A stretch of 64,000 bases of DNA, taken from contig CAVXZW010000025.1 in NCBI GenBank assembly GCA_963766445.1, forward strand, positions 1-64,000, written 5' to 3'. A program made the translations under genes and the position numbers. Under the pieces are notes generated by a model. That model saw only the letters and a program-made list of their open reading frames with translations. It was not told the DNA's origin and made no database searches. This DNA is from JAICYJ01 sp963766445 (GTDB taxonomy: Bacteria; Actinomycetota; Thermoleophilia; Gaiellales; JAICJC01). Below are positions 19,228-27,183 of this stretch, one piece after another. Numbering within the stretch: position 1 is the first letter of the stretch; every line of letters begins with the position of its first letter.

Positions 19228-20336
19228 GCGGCGCCGAACCCGATCACGCTGCGGATGCCGTCCTGCGCCTCCATCAGCTCGAAGCCGTGGTTGACCTCGT
19301 CCAGCGTGATGTGGTGGGAGATGAAGGGGTCGACGTCGATCTTTCCGTCCAGCCACATGTCGACCAGGCGGGGCACGCCGTCGCGGCCCTTGACGCCGCC
19401 GAACGAGCTGCCGGCGATCCGCCGGCCGGTGATCAGGAAGCGCGGGATCACGTCCAGCGTCTCGCCGCGGCCGGCCACTCCGCACACCGTGCACAGGCCC
19501 CAGCCCATGCGCGCCGACTCCACGGCCTGGCGCATCACCTTGACGTTGCCGGTGGCCTCGAAGGTGTAGTCGGCGCCGAAGCCGCCGGTCATCTCGACGA
19601 TCCGCTCGACGGTGTCGTCGCCGCCGATCACGGTCTCGGTGGCGCCCTGACCGCGCGCGAGCTCGAGCCGGCCCTCCGACATGTCGACGCAGATGATCCG
19701 CTCGGCGCCCTGCAGGCGGCAGCCGGCCACGGCGCCCAGCCCGACCATGCCGGCGCCGAACACGACACAGGTCGATCCGGCCTCGACCTTGGCGGTGTTC
19801 ATGGCGGCGCCCAGGCCGGTCGAGAGGCCGCAGGCGAACAGCGCGGCTCCCTCCAGCGGCGCCTCCGGCGATACCTTCGCGAGCGCGATCTCGGGCATCA
19901 CCGTGTACTCGGCGAACGTGGACGTGCCCATGAAGTGGCGGATCGGCTCGCCGTCGCGGGACAGGCGCGCCGTGCCGTCGGGCAGGTAGCCCTTGCCCTG
20001 CATGTCGCGGATGGCCAGGCAGAGGTTGGTCTTGGGGCTGAGGCAGTGCACGCACTTGCCGCACTGCGGCGAGAACAGGGTGACGACGTGGTCGCCGACG
20101 GCCAGCGAGCCGACGTCCGGGCCGACCTTCTCGACCACCCCTGCGCCCTCGTGGCCGAGCACCGTCGGTGCGTACCCGGAGGGGTCGGCGCCCGAGGCGG
20201 TGTAGAGGTCTGTGTGGCAGACGCCGCAGGCGACCAGGCGCACCAGCACCTCACCGGCGCGGGGCTCGGCCAGGTCGATCTCCTGTACGACCAACGGTGC
20301 CCCGAACTCCTCAAGCACGGCTGCCCTGATCCTCAT
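19224..20336 (-). CDS. Class III-type zinc alcohol dehydrogenase
   Basis: 370-residue medium-chain dehydrogenase with catalytic zinc ligands in CGVCHTDLY and GHEGAG, the structural zinc lobe CGKCVHC…NLC, and the Rossmann motif GAGMVGLGAV. The C-terminal segment SFGGVKGRDGVPRL is typical of class III enzymes, which oxidise S-hydroxymethyl adducts of glutathione or other thiols as well as long-chain alcohols. It heads a four-gene overlapping unit with an MBL hydrolase and two cupins, which suggests aldehyde or formaldehyde disposal. It diverges from the nitroreductase gene across 55 bases. Confidence 0.88.
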   Translation of the reverse strand: MRIRAAVLEEFGAPLVVQEIDLAEPRAGEVLVRLVACGVCHTDLYTASGADPSGYAPTVLGHEGAGVVEKVGPDVGSLAVGDHVVTLFSPQCGKCVHCLSPKTNLCLAIRDMQGKGYLPDGTARLSRDGEPIRHFMGTSTFAEYTVMPEIALAKVSPEAPLEGAALFACGLSTGLGAAMNTAKVEAGSTCVVFGAGMVGLGAVAGCRLQGAERIICVDMSEGRLELARGQGATETVIGGDDTVERIVEMTGGFGADYTFEATGNVKVMRQAVESARMGWGLCTVCGVAGRGETLDVIPRFLITGRRIAGSSFGGVKGRDGVPRLVDMWLDGKIDVDPFISHHITLDEVNHGFELMEAQDGIRSVIGFGAA

Positions 20337-20391
20337 GACGCCGAGTCTACAGTTCCCGCGACATGCTCCACCACTCCCACGGACAGCTGCG

Positions 20392-20898
20392 GTGAACGTC
20401 GATGAGGCGATCCGCGCGCGCCGCACGCACAAGGTGTACCGGCCCGATCCGGTGCCGCGCAAGCAGCTCGACCAGCTGTTCGAGCTGGCCCGCTGGGCGC
20501 CAAACCACCACCTCACGAACCCGTGGCGGTTCCGGGTGCTGGGGCTGCGGTCGCTGGAGGCGCTGAAGCAGGCGCACCTCGAGGGCGCGGCCAAGCTCGA
20601 TCGTGCTCCCACGCTGGTCGCCTGCTCCGTTGTCCAGACCGGCGACGAGGCTCAGGACGAGGAGGACGTGGCAGCGGGTGCCTGCGCGGTGTACGCGATC
20701 ATGCTGGCCGCCCACGCGCGCGGGATCGCGACCTACTGGCGCACCCCTGAGGTGCTGCGGAGCGCCGAGGGCCGGGCCGCCGTGGGGGTCGGAGAGGACG
20801 AGCACGTGCTGGGACTGCTGCACCTGGGCTACGCCGACCGCGACTGGCAGCCGCCGGCGCGGCTGGAGCCGGACGGCTTCGTGCAGTACCTGGACTGA
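20392..20898 (+). CDS. Nitroreductase-family protein
   Basis: FMN-dependent NAD(P)H oxidoreductase of 168 residues. Recognisable are the FMN-phosphate contact IRARRTHKVYRPDPVPR at the N-terminus, ARWAPNHHLTNPWRF, and the second FMN segment AAHARGIATYWRT. The short length is like YdjA-type nitroreductases. The chosen start is GTG. Its TGA overlaps the ATG of the methyltransferase gene (TGATG). Physiological substrate unknown. Confidence 0.85.
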   Translation: MNVDEAIRARRTHKVYRPDPVPRKQLDQLFELARWAPNHHLTNPWRFRVLGLRSLEALKQAHLEGAAKLDRAPTLVACSVVQTGDEAQDEEDVAAGACAVYAIMLAAHARGIATYWRTPEVLRSAEGRAAVGVGEDEHVLGLLHLGYADRDWQPPARLEPDGFVQYLD

Positions 20899-21615
20899 TG
20901 CAGCGCAGCGACTGGTCACGGATCGCGCACGGTGACCTGGAGTTCATGGGGCCCTACGACGAGACTAGCTTTGCGCGGCTGCTCGACGGAGCCGGGCTGC
21001 CCGCCGGGGCGCGGGTGCTCGACCTCGGCTGCGGCACGGGTGCGCTGCTGCGGTGGCACGCGTCGCGCGCGCCGATCGACGGCATCGGCGTCGATCTGCA
21101 CCCGGGATCGTCAGCCGATCCCAGGCGTACGGCTGGTGGCCGGCGACGCGCGGTCGTTTGCGGCCGAGCCCGAGTCGTTCGACCTGGTCTGCTCCGTGGG
21201 AGCGGTCAGCGGCATCGGCCAGCTGGCCGCGCTGGCGCGGCCGGGCGGTCTGGTACTGCTGGGCGACGGCTACTGGCGGCAAACGCCCAGCGACGTCTAC
21301 CTGGAGGCGCTGGGGGCGACCATCGACGACATGCTGGACTGGCAGGCGACGCTGGCGATCGGCGCGCCACACGGCCTGACGCTGGTGAGGGCGCTGCCGA
21401 GCAGCGTCGAGCTGTGGGATGGCTACGAGGCGACCTGGGCCGCGAACGGCGAGCGCTACGCAGCCGAGCATCCAGGCGAGCCGGGCCTGGCAGAGTTCCT
21501 GGACTGGATCCGAAACGGCCGGCGGCGCTACACGCAGCTGGGCGGCCGGGACACGCTCGGGTTCGCGCTGCTGCTTGTTCCGGAAGGGCCAGGCAGATCC
21601 GTGACCGGCGCGTGA
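20898..21615 (+). CDS. SAM-dependent methyltransferase (one frameshift)
   Basis: Class I methyltransferase of about 238 residues once one extra C near 21105 is removed (CACCCGGGAT for CACCGGGAT). Motif I is ARVLDLGCGTGALLRWHA and is followed by the acidic GIGVDLH strand and LVAGDARSF. The catalytic part after ALARPGGLVLLGDGYW is like that of small-molecule methyltransferases of the Methyltransf_11/25 group. Coupled to the nitroreductase by a TGATG junction. Acceptor unknown. Confidence 0.8.
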
Positions 21616-21689
21616 CACGCAATCCCGCAACGAATCTCACGCCGCCGCAACGACCCCAGCCACCTACCGGCAACGATCCGCACCACCCG

Positions 21690-21825
21690 ACCGCCGGAAA
21701 CATCACGACCTCCAATCCCGGCACCGCTCAACCACGCGGCTGCCCGTCACGGTTCCGGAACGACCCGCAGCGATCGCGTGCCGAGTCCCTCACGGCGGCC
21801 GAGTCGGTGTTTGACTCCTCGAGTG
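21690..21825 (-). repeat. Dispersed intergenic repeat, copy 2 (inverted)
   Basis: On the minus strand this gap reads GGAGTCAAACACCGACTCGG (21818 to 21799), then CCGTGAGGGACTCGGCACGC and later GTGGTTGAGC. That order matches copy 3 at 50303, which has ACACCGACTCGG, CCGTGG…CTCCGGCACGC and GTGGTTGGGCC. The 3' half is more diverged than in the other copies. The rest of the 275-base gap 21616-21890 holds nothing I can identify. Confidence 0.55.
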
Positions 21826-21890
21826 TGCCTGGGGCCGTGTCACAGCCGCAGGCGATCTGTGACGCCCCTGCCGAGCTCGCCCGGGACTCG

Positions 21891-22491
21891 TCAGTCGCGC
21901 CAGCCGACCGAGCGTGCCCAGCGCTCGGCCTCGTCCCGGCGGGCGGCCGGGTCGGCCGGCCGGTGGTCGCCCTCCCGCTCGGCCGCCGCCTGCGCGCTTG
22001 CGACCTGGTCGGCCAGCGGCGGCAGGCCCACCGACGCGCGGCGCTCGTCGACGCGCTCGGCGTCCTCGATCGTCCACGGCGCCAGCCGCCCCGACTCGTC
22101 CCAGTCGAACATGCTTCCGTAGACCTGCGGGCGCCCCTCGTAGAAGCGGATGCCGTCGAGCAGCGTGGCCGGATGCCAGGCCGGGATCTCGCCCTGCGCG
22201 GCCGCCTCCTCGAGCAGCGGCAGGCAGCGGCGCTGCAGCGCCGGATCGCCGATCGCGTGGTGCAGCACCAGCCACGCCGCGTCGGCTCCGTCCTCGCCGA
22301 CCATGGGCGCCCCCGGCCAGCCGTAAGCGTCGACCATCTCGCCCAGCGCGGTCGCCGTTTCGGCGGTGGACGATCGCCATCAGCGGGTTGTACCCGTCGA
22401 ACAGGCTGCCGTCCTCGACCAGCCGCTCCCGCATGGCGCCGTCGTCGGCGGCCATGGAGATCAGCTCCTCTCGCAGAAACAGCTCAATCAC
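21891..22491 (-). CDS. DUF6624-like protein (one frameshift)
   Basis: Cytosolic protein of about 199 residues after removing one extra G near 22347 (AACGGCGACC for AACGCGACC). It begins MIELFLREELISMAADDGAM, has the block AWLVLHHAIGDPALQRRCLPLLEEA, and ends with DGIRFYEGRPQVYGSMFDWD. This layout resembles DUF6624 proteins, whose function is unknown. The start is GTG. Only 18 bases separate this start codon from the divergent GTG of the D-aminopeptidase gene. Confidence 0.65.
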
Positions 22492-22509
22492 GTCTGTAGG
22501 CTATCGGCC

Positions 22510-23340
22510 GTGAAGGTCTTCATCATCAGCGACATGGAGGGCGTCGCCGGCGTCACCAAGTGGCCCGAGACCGAAGGCGGCGAGCCGCTGCACGCGGATC
22601 GGTCGCGCCTCTACACCGAGGAGATCAACGCGGCCGTGCGCGGCGCGTTCACCGGCGGGGCAACGGAGGTGGTGGTGATGGACTGCCACGGCGCCGGCAA
22701 GGGCTGGACGTTCAACTCGCTGATCCCCGACCTGCTCGATCGCCGCTGCGACTTCGTCGTGCAGCACGAGTGGAGCGAGTACACCGAGTTCCTCGAGCAG
22801 GGCTGCGATGCGGCGCTGTTCGTGGGCATGCACGCGAGGGCCGGCACGCCGGACGGCGTCATGAACCACACCGTGTCCGGCACCGGCTGGCGCAACCTGT
22901 CGTTCAACGGCACGGTGGTCGGCGAGACCGGCATCAACGCCGCCCTGTGCGGCACCTGGGGCTGCCCGGTGCTGATGGTGACCGGCGACCGTGCCACCTG
23001 CCGTGAGGCACAGGAGCTGCTGGGCGGCGGCCTGACGACGGTCGAGGTGAAGCAGGGCCTGGGCCGCTTCAGCGCCCGCCACATCTCGCCGCTGCGGGCC
23101 CGCGAGCTGATCGAGGACGCGGCCGCGCAGGCACTGTCCGACCCCGGCGCCGTGGCGCCGTACGACCCCGGAAAGCCCTGCGAGATCACCGTCGAGCTCG
23201 CCACCAGCGAGGAGGTCGAGCGCTACCGCCACCACGCCGTGGTCGAGATCGTCGACGGGCGCACCCTGGTGTCGCGCGCGGACGACTGGTGGACGGCCTG
23301 GCGGCAGTTCTACTTCACCTTCTTCCGCGACATCGACTAG
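22510..23340 (+). CDS. M55-family D-aminopeptidase (DppA-like)
   Basis: Zinc peptidase of 276 residues that hydrolyses D-amino-acid peptides or amides; Bacillus DppA is the type member. The metal ligands are seen in the N-terminal SDMEGVAGV (Asp and Glu), in VVVMDCHGAG and in GMHARAG. The NH-xx-SGTGW segment around MNHTVSGTGWRN is also characteristic. The start is GTG at 22510. It shares its last bases with the convergent N-acetyltransferase gene: the two TAG stops overlap within one CTAG. Confidence 0.88.
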   Translation: MKVFIISDMEGVAGVTKWPETEGGEPLHADRSRLYTEEINAAVRGAFTGGATEVVVMDCHGAGKGWTFNSLIPDLLDRRCDFVVQHEWSEYTEFLEQGCDAALFVGMHARAGTPDGVMNHTVSGTGWRNLSFNGTVVGETGINAALCGTWGCPVLMVTGDRATCREAQELLGGGLTTVEVKQGLGRFSARHISPLRARELIEDAAAQALSDPGAVAPYDPGKPCEITVELATSEEVERYRHHAVVEIVDGRTLVSRADDWWTAWRQFYFTFFRDID

Positions 23341-24021
23341 AGCGCGACGCCGAACCGCTCCAGCAGGCAGTCGCGCCACTCCTGCTCGCCGGCCAGCTCC
23401 CGCTCGCTGACCTCGTCGCCGTGCCGCTCGGTGAGCACGAGCTCGCGCAGGCGCAGGCGACCGTCCGGCAGCGCCACGGTGCAGATCCGGGTCCTCACGA
23501 ACCCGGACTCCGGTGAGGTCTGCAGGAAGTCGGACATGCCCTGGAACTCCTCCAGCCGTCGCGGGCTGTTGGTGAACACGACGTTCAGCCCGTTCTGGTG
23601 CCGCATCACGCCGTCGGCCACCTGCTCCAGCGGCACCGGCTCCAGCGAGCCCTCGCCGAAGCCCACGTCGACCAGGTAGGGCCGGTCGAGGTCGACCCGC
23701 AGCAGCAGATGGGCCAGCTCCCAGCCGGCGCCGCGCTCGCCGTCCACCCGCGAGCCGAGCAGCGTGACGCGGTAGCCGAGCTGCTCCAGCAGCCAGGCGA
23801 ACAGGCCGTTCAGCTCGAAGCACCAGCCGCCCCGCCGCCGCTCCACGATCTTCGCGTAGTTGGCGCGGCGGTCGAGCACCAGCCGACGCCCGAGCGCGAT
23901 GTCCAGATTCTCGAACGGAACCGTCAGCATGTGCGCGCGCTGCAGCGCGGCCAGCACCGCATGCGTGGGCTCGGCCGCGCCCGCGTAGGCCGATCCGGTC
24001 GAGGTATGCCTCGACGTTCAC
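23337..24021 (-). CDS. nat: Arylamine N-acetyltransferase (one frameshift)
   Basis: Acetyl-CoA-dependent N-acetyltransferase acting on arylamines or hydrazines. After removal of an extra G near 23980 the protein has about 227 residues, somewhat shorter than the usual 260-280. The Cys-His-Asp triad is complete: RRGGWCFELNG, WELAHLLLRVD and YLVDVGFGEG. The N-terminus MNVEAYLDRIGLRG is typical. The GTG start overlaps the stop of the oxygenase gene (GTGA). Xenobiotic or antibiotic precursor modification is the usual role; the natural substrate is not known. Confidence 0.85.
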
Positions 24022-24818
24022 CCGTGCGTGGTGCGACCGGTGTTGTTGAGCTGCACCGCGGCCGGGAACACCATGCCCGGCTGCGGATCGAAGCTGAGCA
24101 GCGCGATCAGCCGCGTGGGCTCGGCGACCACCGGAGACACGCGATGCAGCGAGCGGGTGCCGCGGAACAGCGCCAGCGTCCCCGGGGCGAGCGGCGCCGT
24201 CCGCACCTCGTCGCTCGTGCCCTCGAACACGCGCCGGATGCGATCGGTGCCGGGGTCGTCGTCGTCGCGGATCATCTGCACGTACTCGAACTCGCCACCC
24301 TCCGCCGGCCTCTGCAGCAGCAGCGAGACCACGAACTCGTTGTCGTCGAAGTGCCAGCCCTGCTCTCCGCCCGGCACCATCGCCGTGATCACGAGCGCGA
24401 TCAGCGGATCGTCGCAGCGGTAGACGCGCCGTCCCAGCACGGCCGACAGGAACTCGGTGAGACCGTCCCACTCGTACAGCGCCCGGATCGGTGAATCCGG
24501 CTCGATCAGGTCGTAGGCGATCGTGCGCATCGAGTGGCGGTGGGCGGTCCGCACCGGGTCGTCGGCGTCCAGCGCCGGGTCGATCTCGGACTCGTCCATG
24601 GCCACGATCGCGCGCTCCTTGCGGAAGGCACCCTCCACCCGCGGCTCGAGCTCCGCCACCGACTGCGCCACCGCGTCCGGCCCCAGGAACCCCGGCAGCA
24701 GGCAGAGGCCGGTCCGTTCCAGCTGCGAGCGGCAGTCGGCGATCAGCGCCTGCGCCCGCTCGCCGTCGAGGTCGTCGATCGGATAGCGCTCGAGGTCGAG
24801 AGGCAGGGTGGCCGGCAC
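24018..24818 (-). CDS. Fe(II)/2-oxoglutarate oxygenase, HalD/BesD-ArpA-like
   Basis: 266-residue cupin-fold oxygenase. The iron triad appears as His-x-Asp in GWHFDDNEFVVSLLLQ and the distal His in TRSLHRVSPV; the arginine of EPTRLIALLSFDPQ would bind 2-oxoglutarate. Overall layout, with RHSMRTIAYDLIE and a GGEFEYVQ strand, resembles the group of free-amino-acid halogenases and hydroxylases that includes BesD/HalD. Halogenases of this type lack the aspartate; here it is present, so hydroxylation is expected. It is coupled to nat and sits behind a secreted-protein gene. Start GTG. Family placement is from memory of motifs and is moderate in certainty. Confidence 0.72.
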   Translation of the reverse strand: MPATLPLDLERYPIDDLDGERAQALIADCRSQLERTGLCLLPGFLGPDAVAQSVAELEPRVEGAFRKERAIVAMDESEIDPALDADDPVRTAHRHSMRTIAYDLIEPDSPIRALYEWDGLTEFLSAVLGRRVYRCDDPLIALVITAMVPGGEQGWHFDDNEFVVSLLLQRPAEGGEFEYVQMIRDDDDPGTDRIRRVFEGTSDEVRTAPLAPGTLALFRGTRSLHRVSPVVAEPTRLIALLSFDPQPGMVFPAAVQLNNTGRTTHG

Positions 24819-24827
24819 GCGGCCATG

Positions 24828-26312
24828 CTACCTGCCCGGGACGCGCACCTCGACCATGTGGAAGGTGGTCCTGGAGCGGCCCAGCGCCTTCAGCGAGATG
24901 TCGCAGCCGTGGGCGAGCCGCCCGCGCAGCAGCGATCCGTCGACCGTCGTCGTGAAGTGCTTCCAGCGTCCGGTGCCGGTCTTGTGCACGACGTGCCGGG
25001 CCGAGGCCGACCTGCCCCACGACACCCGGAAGCTGCCGTGGCCGCCGTTCAGGTACCAGACCCCGATCACCACCTTGCGGCCGCTCACGCCGGCCACGAA
25101 GTCATTGTTCAGCCGGAAGCCCATCCGCGACCGCGAGGTGTGTCCGGCGATCCGCCGCGCGTAGCGGCCGAAGCGCTGGCCGGCCGGCCCGATCATGTGC
25201 CTGCCCTGCCCGCTGCTGAGCGGCGTGGACGTGAGGCCCGGCGCGTACTGCGTCATGAACTGACCGAGGTTCCCGGCCGTGCGGCCGCGGCCCTTGCGCA
25301 GCGCGATGAACGCTCCCGGAGACGTCTGCGGCGTGGCCGCGCTGCCCGCGTACCGGTTCGCGAAGTCGAACGCGGCGCGGTACTGGGGGTTTCCACCGTG
25401 CCGGATCTGCTCGCCGTAGACGGCGATGTAGGACACGCCCTTGTACAGCTCCAGCAGGATCCGCCAGTAGTTCCAGCTGGCCAGGTTGTGCTTGCCCTGA
25501 TACGAGATCGGCTCCCAGTAGCTGACCGTCCGCCCCGCCCGGTCCCACCTGCGGGCGAACACGTCGAACGCGTCGCGGCTGGGGTTGTAGTCGATGTCGG
25601 AGGCGGTGCCCATGATCCACGCGCCGTTCGGGCCCAGCCAGCTCAGCGGCGCCCCGTCCGAGATGAACGCCTCGGCGCGCAGCGCCACGTGGATGTCGGG
25701 CGTCATGGCGGAGTCATACAGGCCCATCACGTTTCGGAAGTAGGTGTGAGCGACGTTCGGCGACCACTGCCCGGCGACGGTCACGGCCGGCGCGGCGGCC
25801 GTGCACGAGACCGTGTGCGGCAGCATCGTCAGCTCGGTGCCGATCGCGTTCGGACTGGCCCGCACCAGCGCCACCGTCTCGGCATGCGGGTAGGCGCGGA
25901 TGGCGGCGGCCAGGCCGTTCACGAGCTCGCTCTGTAGCGTGAGGTACGTGGGGTTCCAGTACTGCGGCACCGACTGGCCGTTGACCGATCCACAGCGGGC
26001 GACGACGTCCCAGATCCACCCGGGCTTGCCGTTGGTCGAGTTGATCTGGACGGTCGCGGTCTTGCCCATCGCCCGGTAGGCATCCAGCTGGGTGTAGAGG
26101 CTCGACCAGTTGAAGTGGCCGCGCGAGGGCTCGACGTCGCTCCACTGCAGCACGATCTGGCCACCCTGCACGTACGGCCGCGAGGCCACGTCCCGGGAGG
26201 CTCCCCAGACCTGGTAGATGCCGGGCTTGGCGGCGTGCGACGAGGCGCTGCCGGTCAGGAGCAGGGCGATCGCGACCAGTGGCGACCAGCGGATGAAGTG
26301 CGGACATCCCAT
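24828..26312 (-). CDS. Secreted glycoside-hydrolase-like protein
   Basis: 494 residues with a cleavable signal peptide (LVAIALLLTGSASSHAAKP, cut near residue 28). The next 320 residues look like a TIM-barrel of the GH-A/GH42 kind: IVLQWSDVEPSRGHFNWSS is the typical first block, and RAEAFISDG and VSYWEPISYQGKHN hold acidic residues in places where catalytic glutamates are usual. The last 120 residues form a beta-rich module (FRVSWGRSASARHVVHKTG…). Substrate unknown; it could also be a non-catalytic surface protein. It follows a polytopic membrane-protein gene with a 66-base gap. Confidence 0.65.
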   Translation of the reverse strand: MGCPHFIRWSPLVAIALLLTGSASSHAAKPGIYQVWGASRDVASRPYVQGGQIVLQWSDVEPSRGHFNWSSLYTQLDAYRAMGKTATVQINSTNGKPGWIWDVVARCGSVNGQSVPQYWNPTYLTLQSELVNGLAAAIRAYPHAETVALVRASPNAIGTELTMLPHTVSCTAAAPAVTVAGQWSPNVAHTYFRNVMGLYDSAMTPDIHVALRAEAFISDGAPLSWLGPNGAWIMGTASDIDYNPSRDAFDVFARRWDRAGRTVSYWEPISYQGKHNLASWNYWRILLELYKGVSYIAVYGEQIRHGGNPQYRAAFDFANRYAGSAATPQTSPGAFIALRKGRGRTAGNLGQFMTQYAPGLTSTPLSSGQGRHMIGPAGQRFGRYARRIAGHTSRSRMGFRLNNDFVAGVSGRKVVIGVWYLNGGHGSFRVSWGRSASARHVVHKTGTGRWKHFTTTVDGSLLRGRLAHGCDISLKALGRSRTTFHMVEVRVPGR

Positions 26313-26378
26313 GGCGATGGCTCCCTGGGGAGCACCGCCGGTATCGGCAGAACACGAAGATCGCTTTAGGCGCTGCGG

Positions 26379-27110
26379 CTACGCGACGGACGGCTCGGGC
26401 GCCGTCTCCAGCACCACCTCGGGCGCGTGCACCTGGGCCAGGCGGGCCGCCACGTAGATGCCCACCATGTCCAGGAAGCAATAGCCGCCGGCGATGCCGC
26501 TGGGCGGGTTGCCGAGCGAGACCAGGCCCATCGGGGAGTGATGCGCCCAGGCCCAGGTGCCGACGTTTGTGCCCACGATCTCGAGGTACGCGGTGACCAC
26601 GAACGCCGCGGCGTAGACCAGCGGGGCCCGGCCCCGCAGGATGAACGCGGCCAGGAACAGGTAGAGGACGGCACCCCCGACGTCCGGCCGGGCGCTGATC
26701 GCCACCCCCCAAACCGCCCAGGCGCCGGCCACCACCAGCACGGCGCGCGGGAACCAGACGCCCGCGCGGGTGCCGTACATGGCGCCCCCGATCGTCAGCG
26801 CGGCCAGGTAGACGAGGCCGTGCCCGGGTGGGACGAAGCTGGGCACGTTGTGCAGCCGGTAGGTGTAGAGGCCAAGCAGCGGCGAGGCCGTGTACTCGAG
26901 CATCGTCGCCGCCACGATCACGGCGCCCACCTGGTAGCGCACGGAGCGGCTCTCGCCGCGGAGCAGCGCCAGCAGCAGCACCCAGGTGAAGGCGCCCAGC
27001 GTCCGCTGCGTCCAGATGCCGGCGCCGCGGTCTGCGAGCAGCACGGCGGCGATCCACAGCACCGAGATGGCGCAGATCAGCACGAGGCGGCGTCGGGTGG
27101 GATGGAGCAC
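26379..27110 (-). CDS. Polytopic membrane protein of unknown function
   Basis: About 243 residues from the GTG at 27110 (an ATG at 27161 would add 17). Seven or eight membrane helices are predicted. Conserved-looking polar stretches are MLEYTASPLLGLYTYRL, PSFVPPGHGLVYLAAL and the loop GTNVGTWAWAHHSPMG followed by LGNPPSGIAGGYCFLD. These recall carotenoid-cyclase-type membrane proteins in style, but I cannot assign a family. It shares a direction with the secreted protein downstream and diverges from the carboxypeptidase gene. Confidence 0.6.
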   Translation of the reverse strand: MLHPTRRRLVLICAISVLWIAAVLLADRGAGIWTQRTLGAFTWVLLLALLRGESRSVRYQVGAVIVAATMLEYTASPLLGLYTYRLHNVPSFVPPGHGLVYLAALTIGGAMYGTRAGVWFPRAVLVVAGAWAVWGVAISARPDVGGAVLYLFLAAFILRGRAPLVYAAAFVVTAYLEIVGTNVGTWAWAHHSPMGLVSLGNPPSGIAGGYCFLDMVGIYVAARLAQVHAPEVVLETAPEPSVA

Positions 27111-27183
27111 GAGTCGAATACGTAGCGCATAGCCCGGCGGTTCACAACCGGTGGCGCGCACAGACAGAGCTAGGATCGCCCTC

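Noticed and set aside
19224..20336. Assignment of the ADH as mycothiol-specific MscR
   Set aside because: Its C-terminal part follows glutathione-type class III enzymes; the MscR-like tail belongs to the other ADH at 1319.
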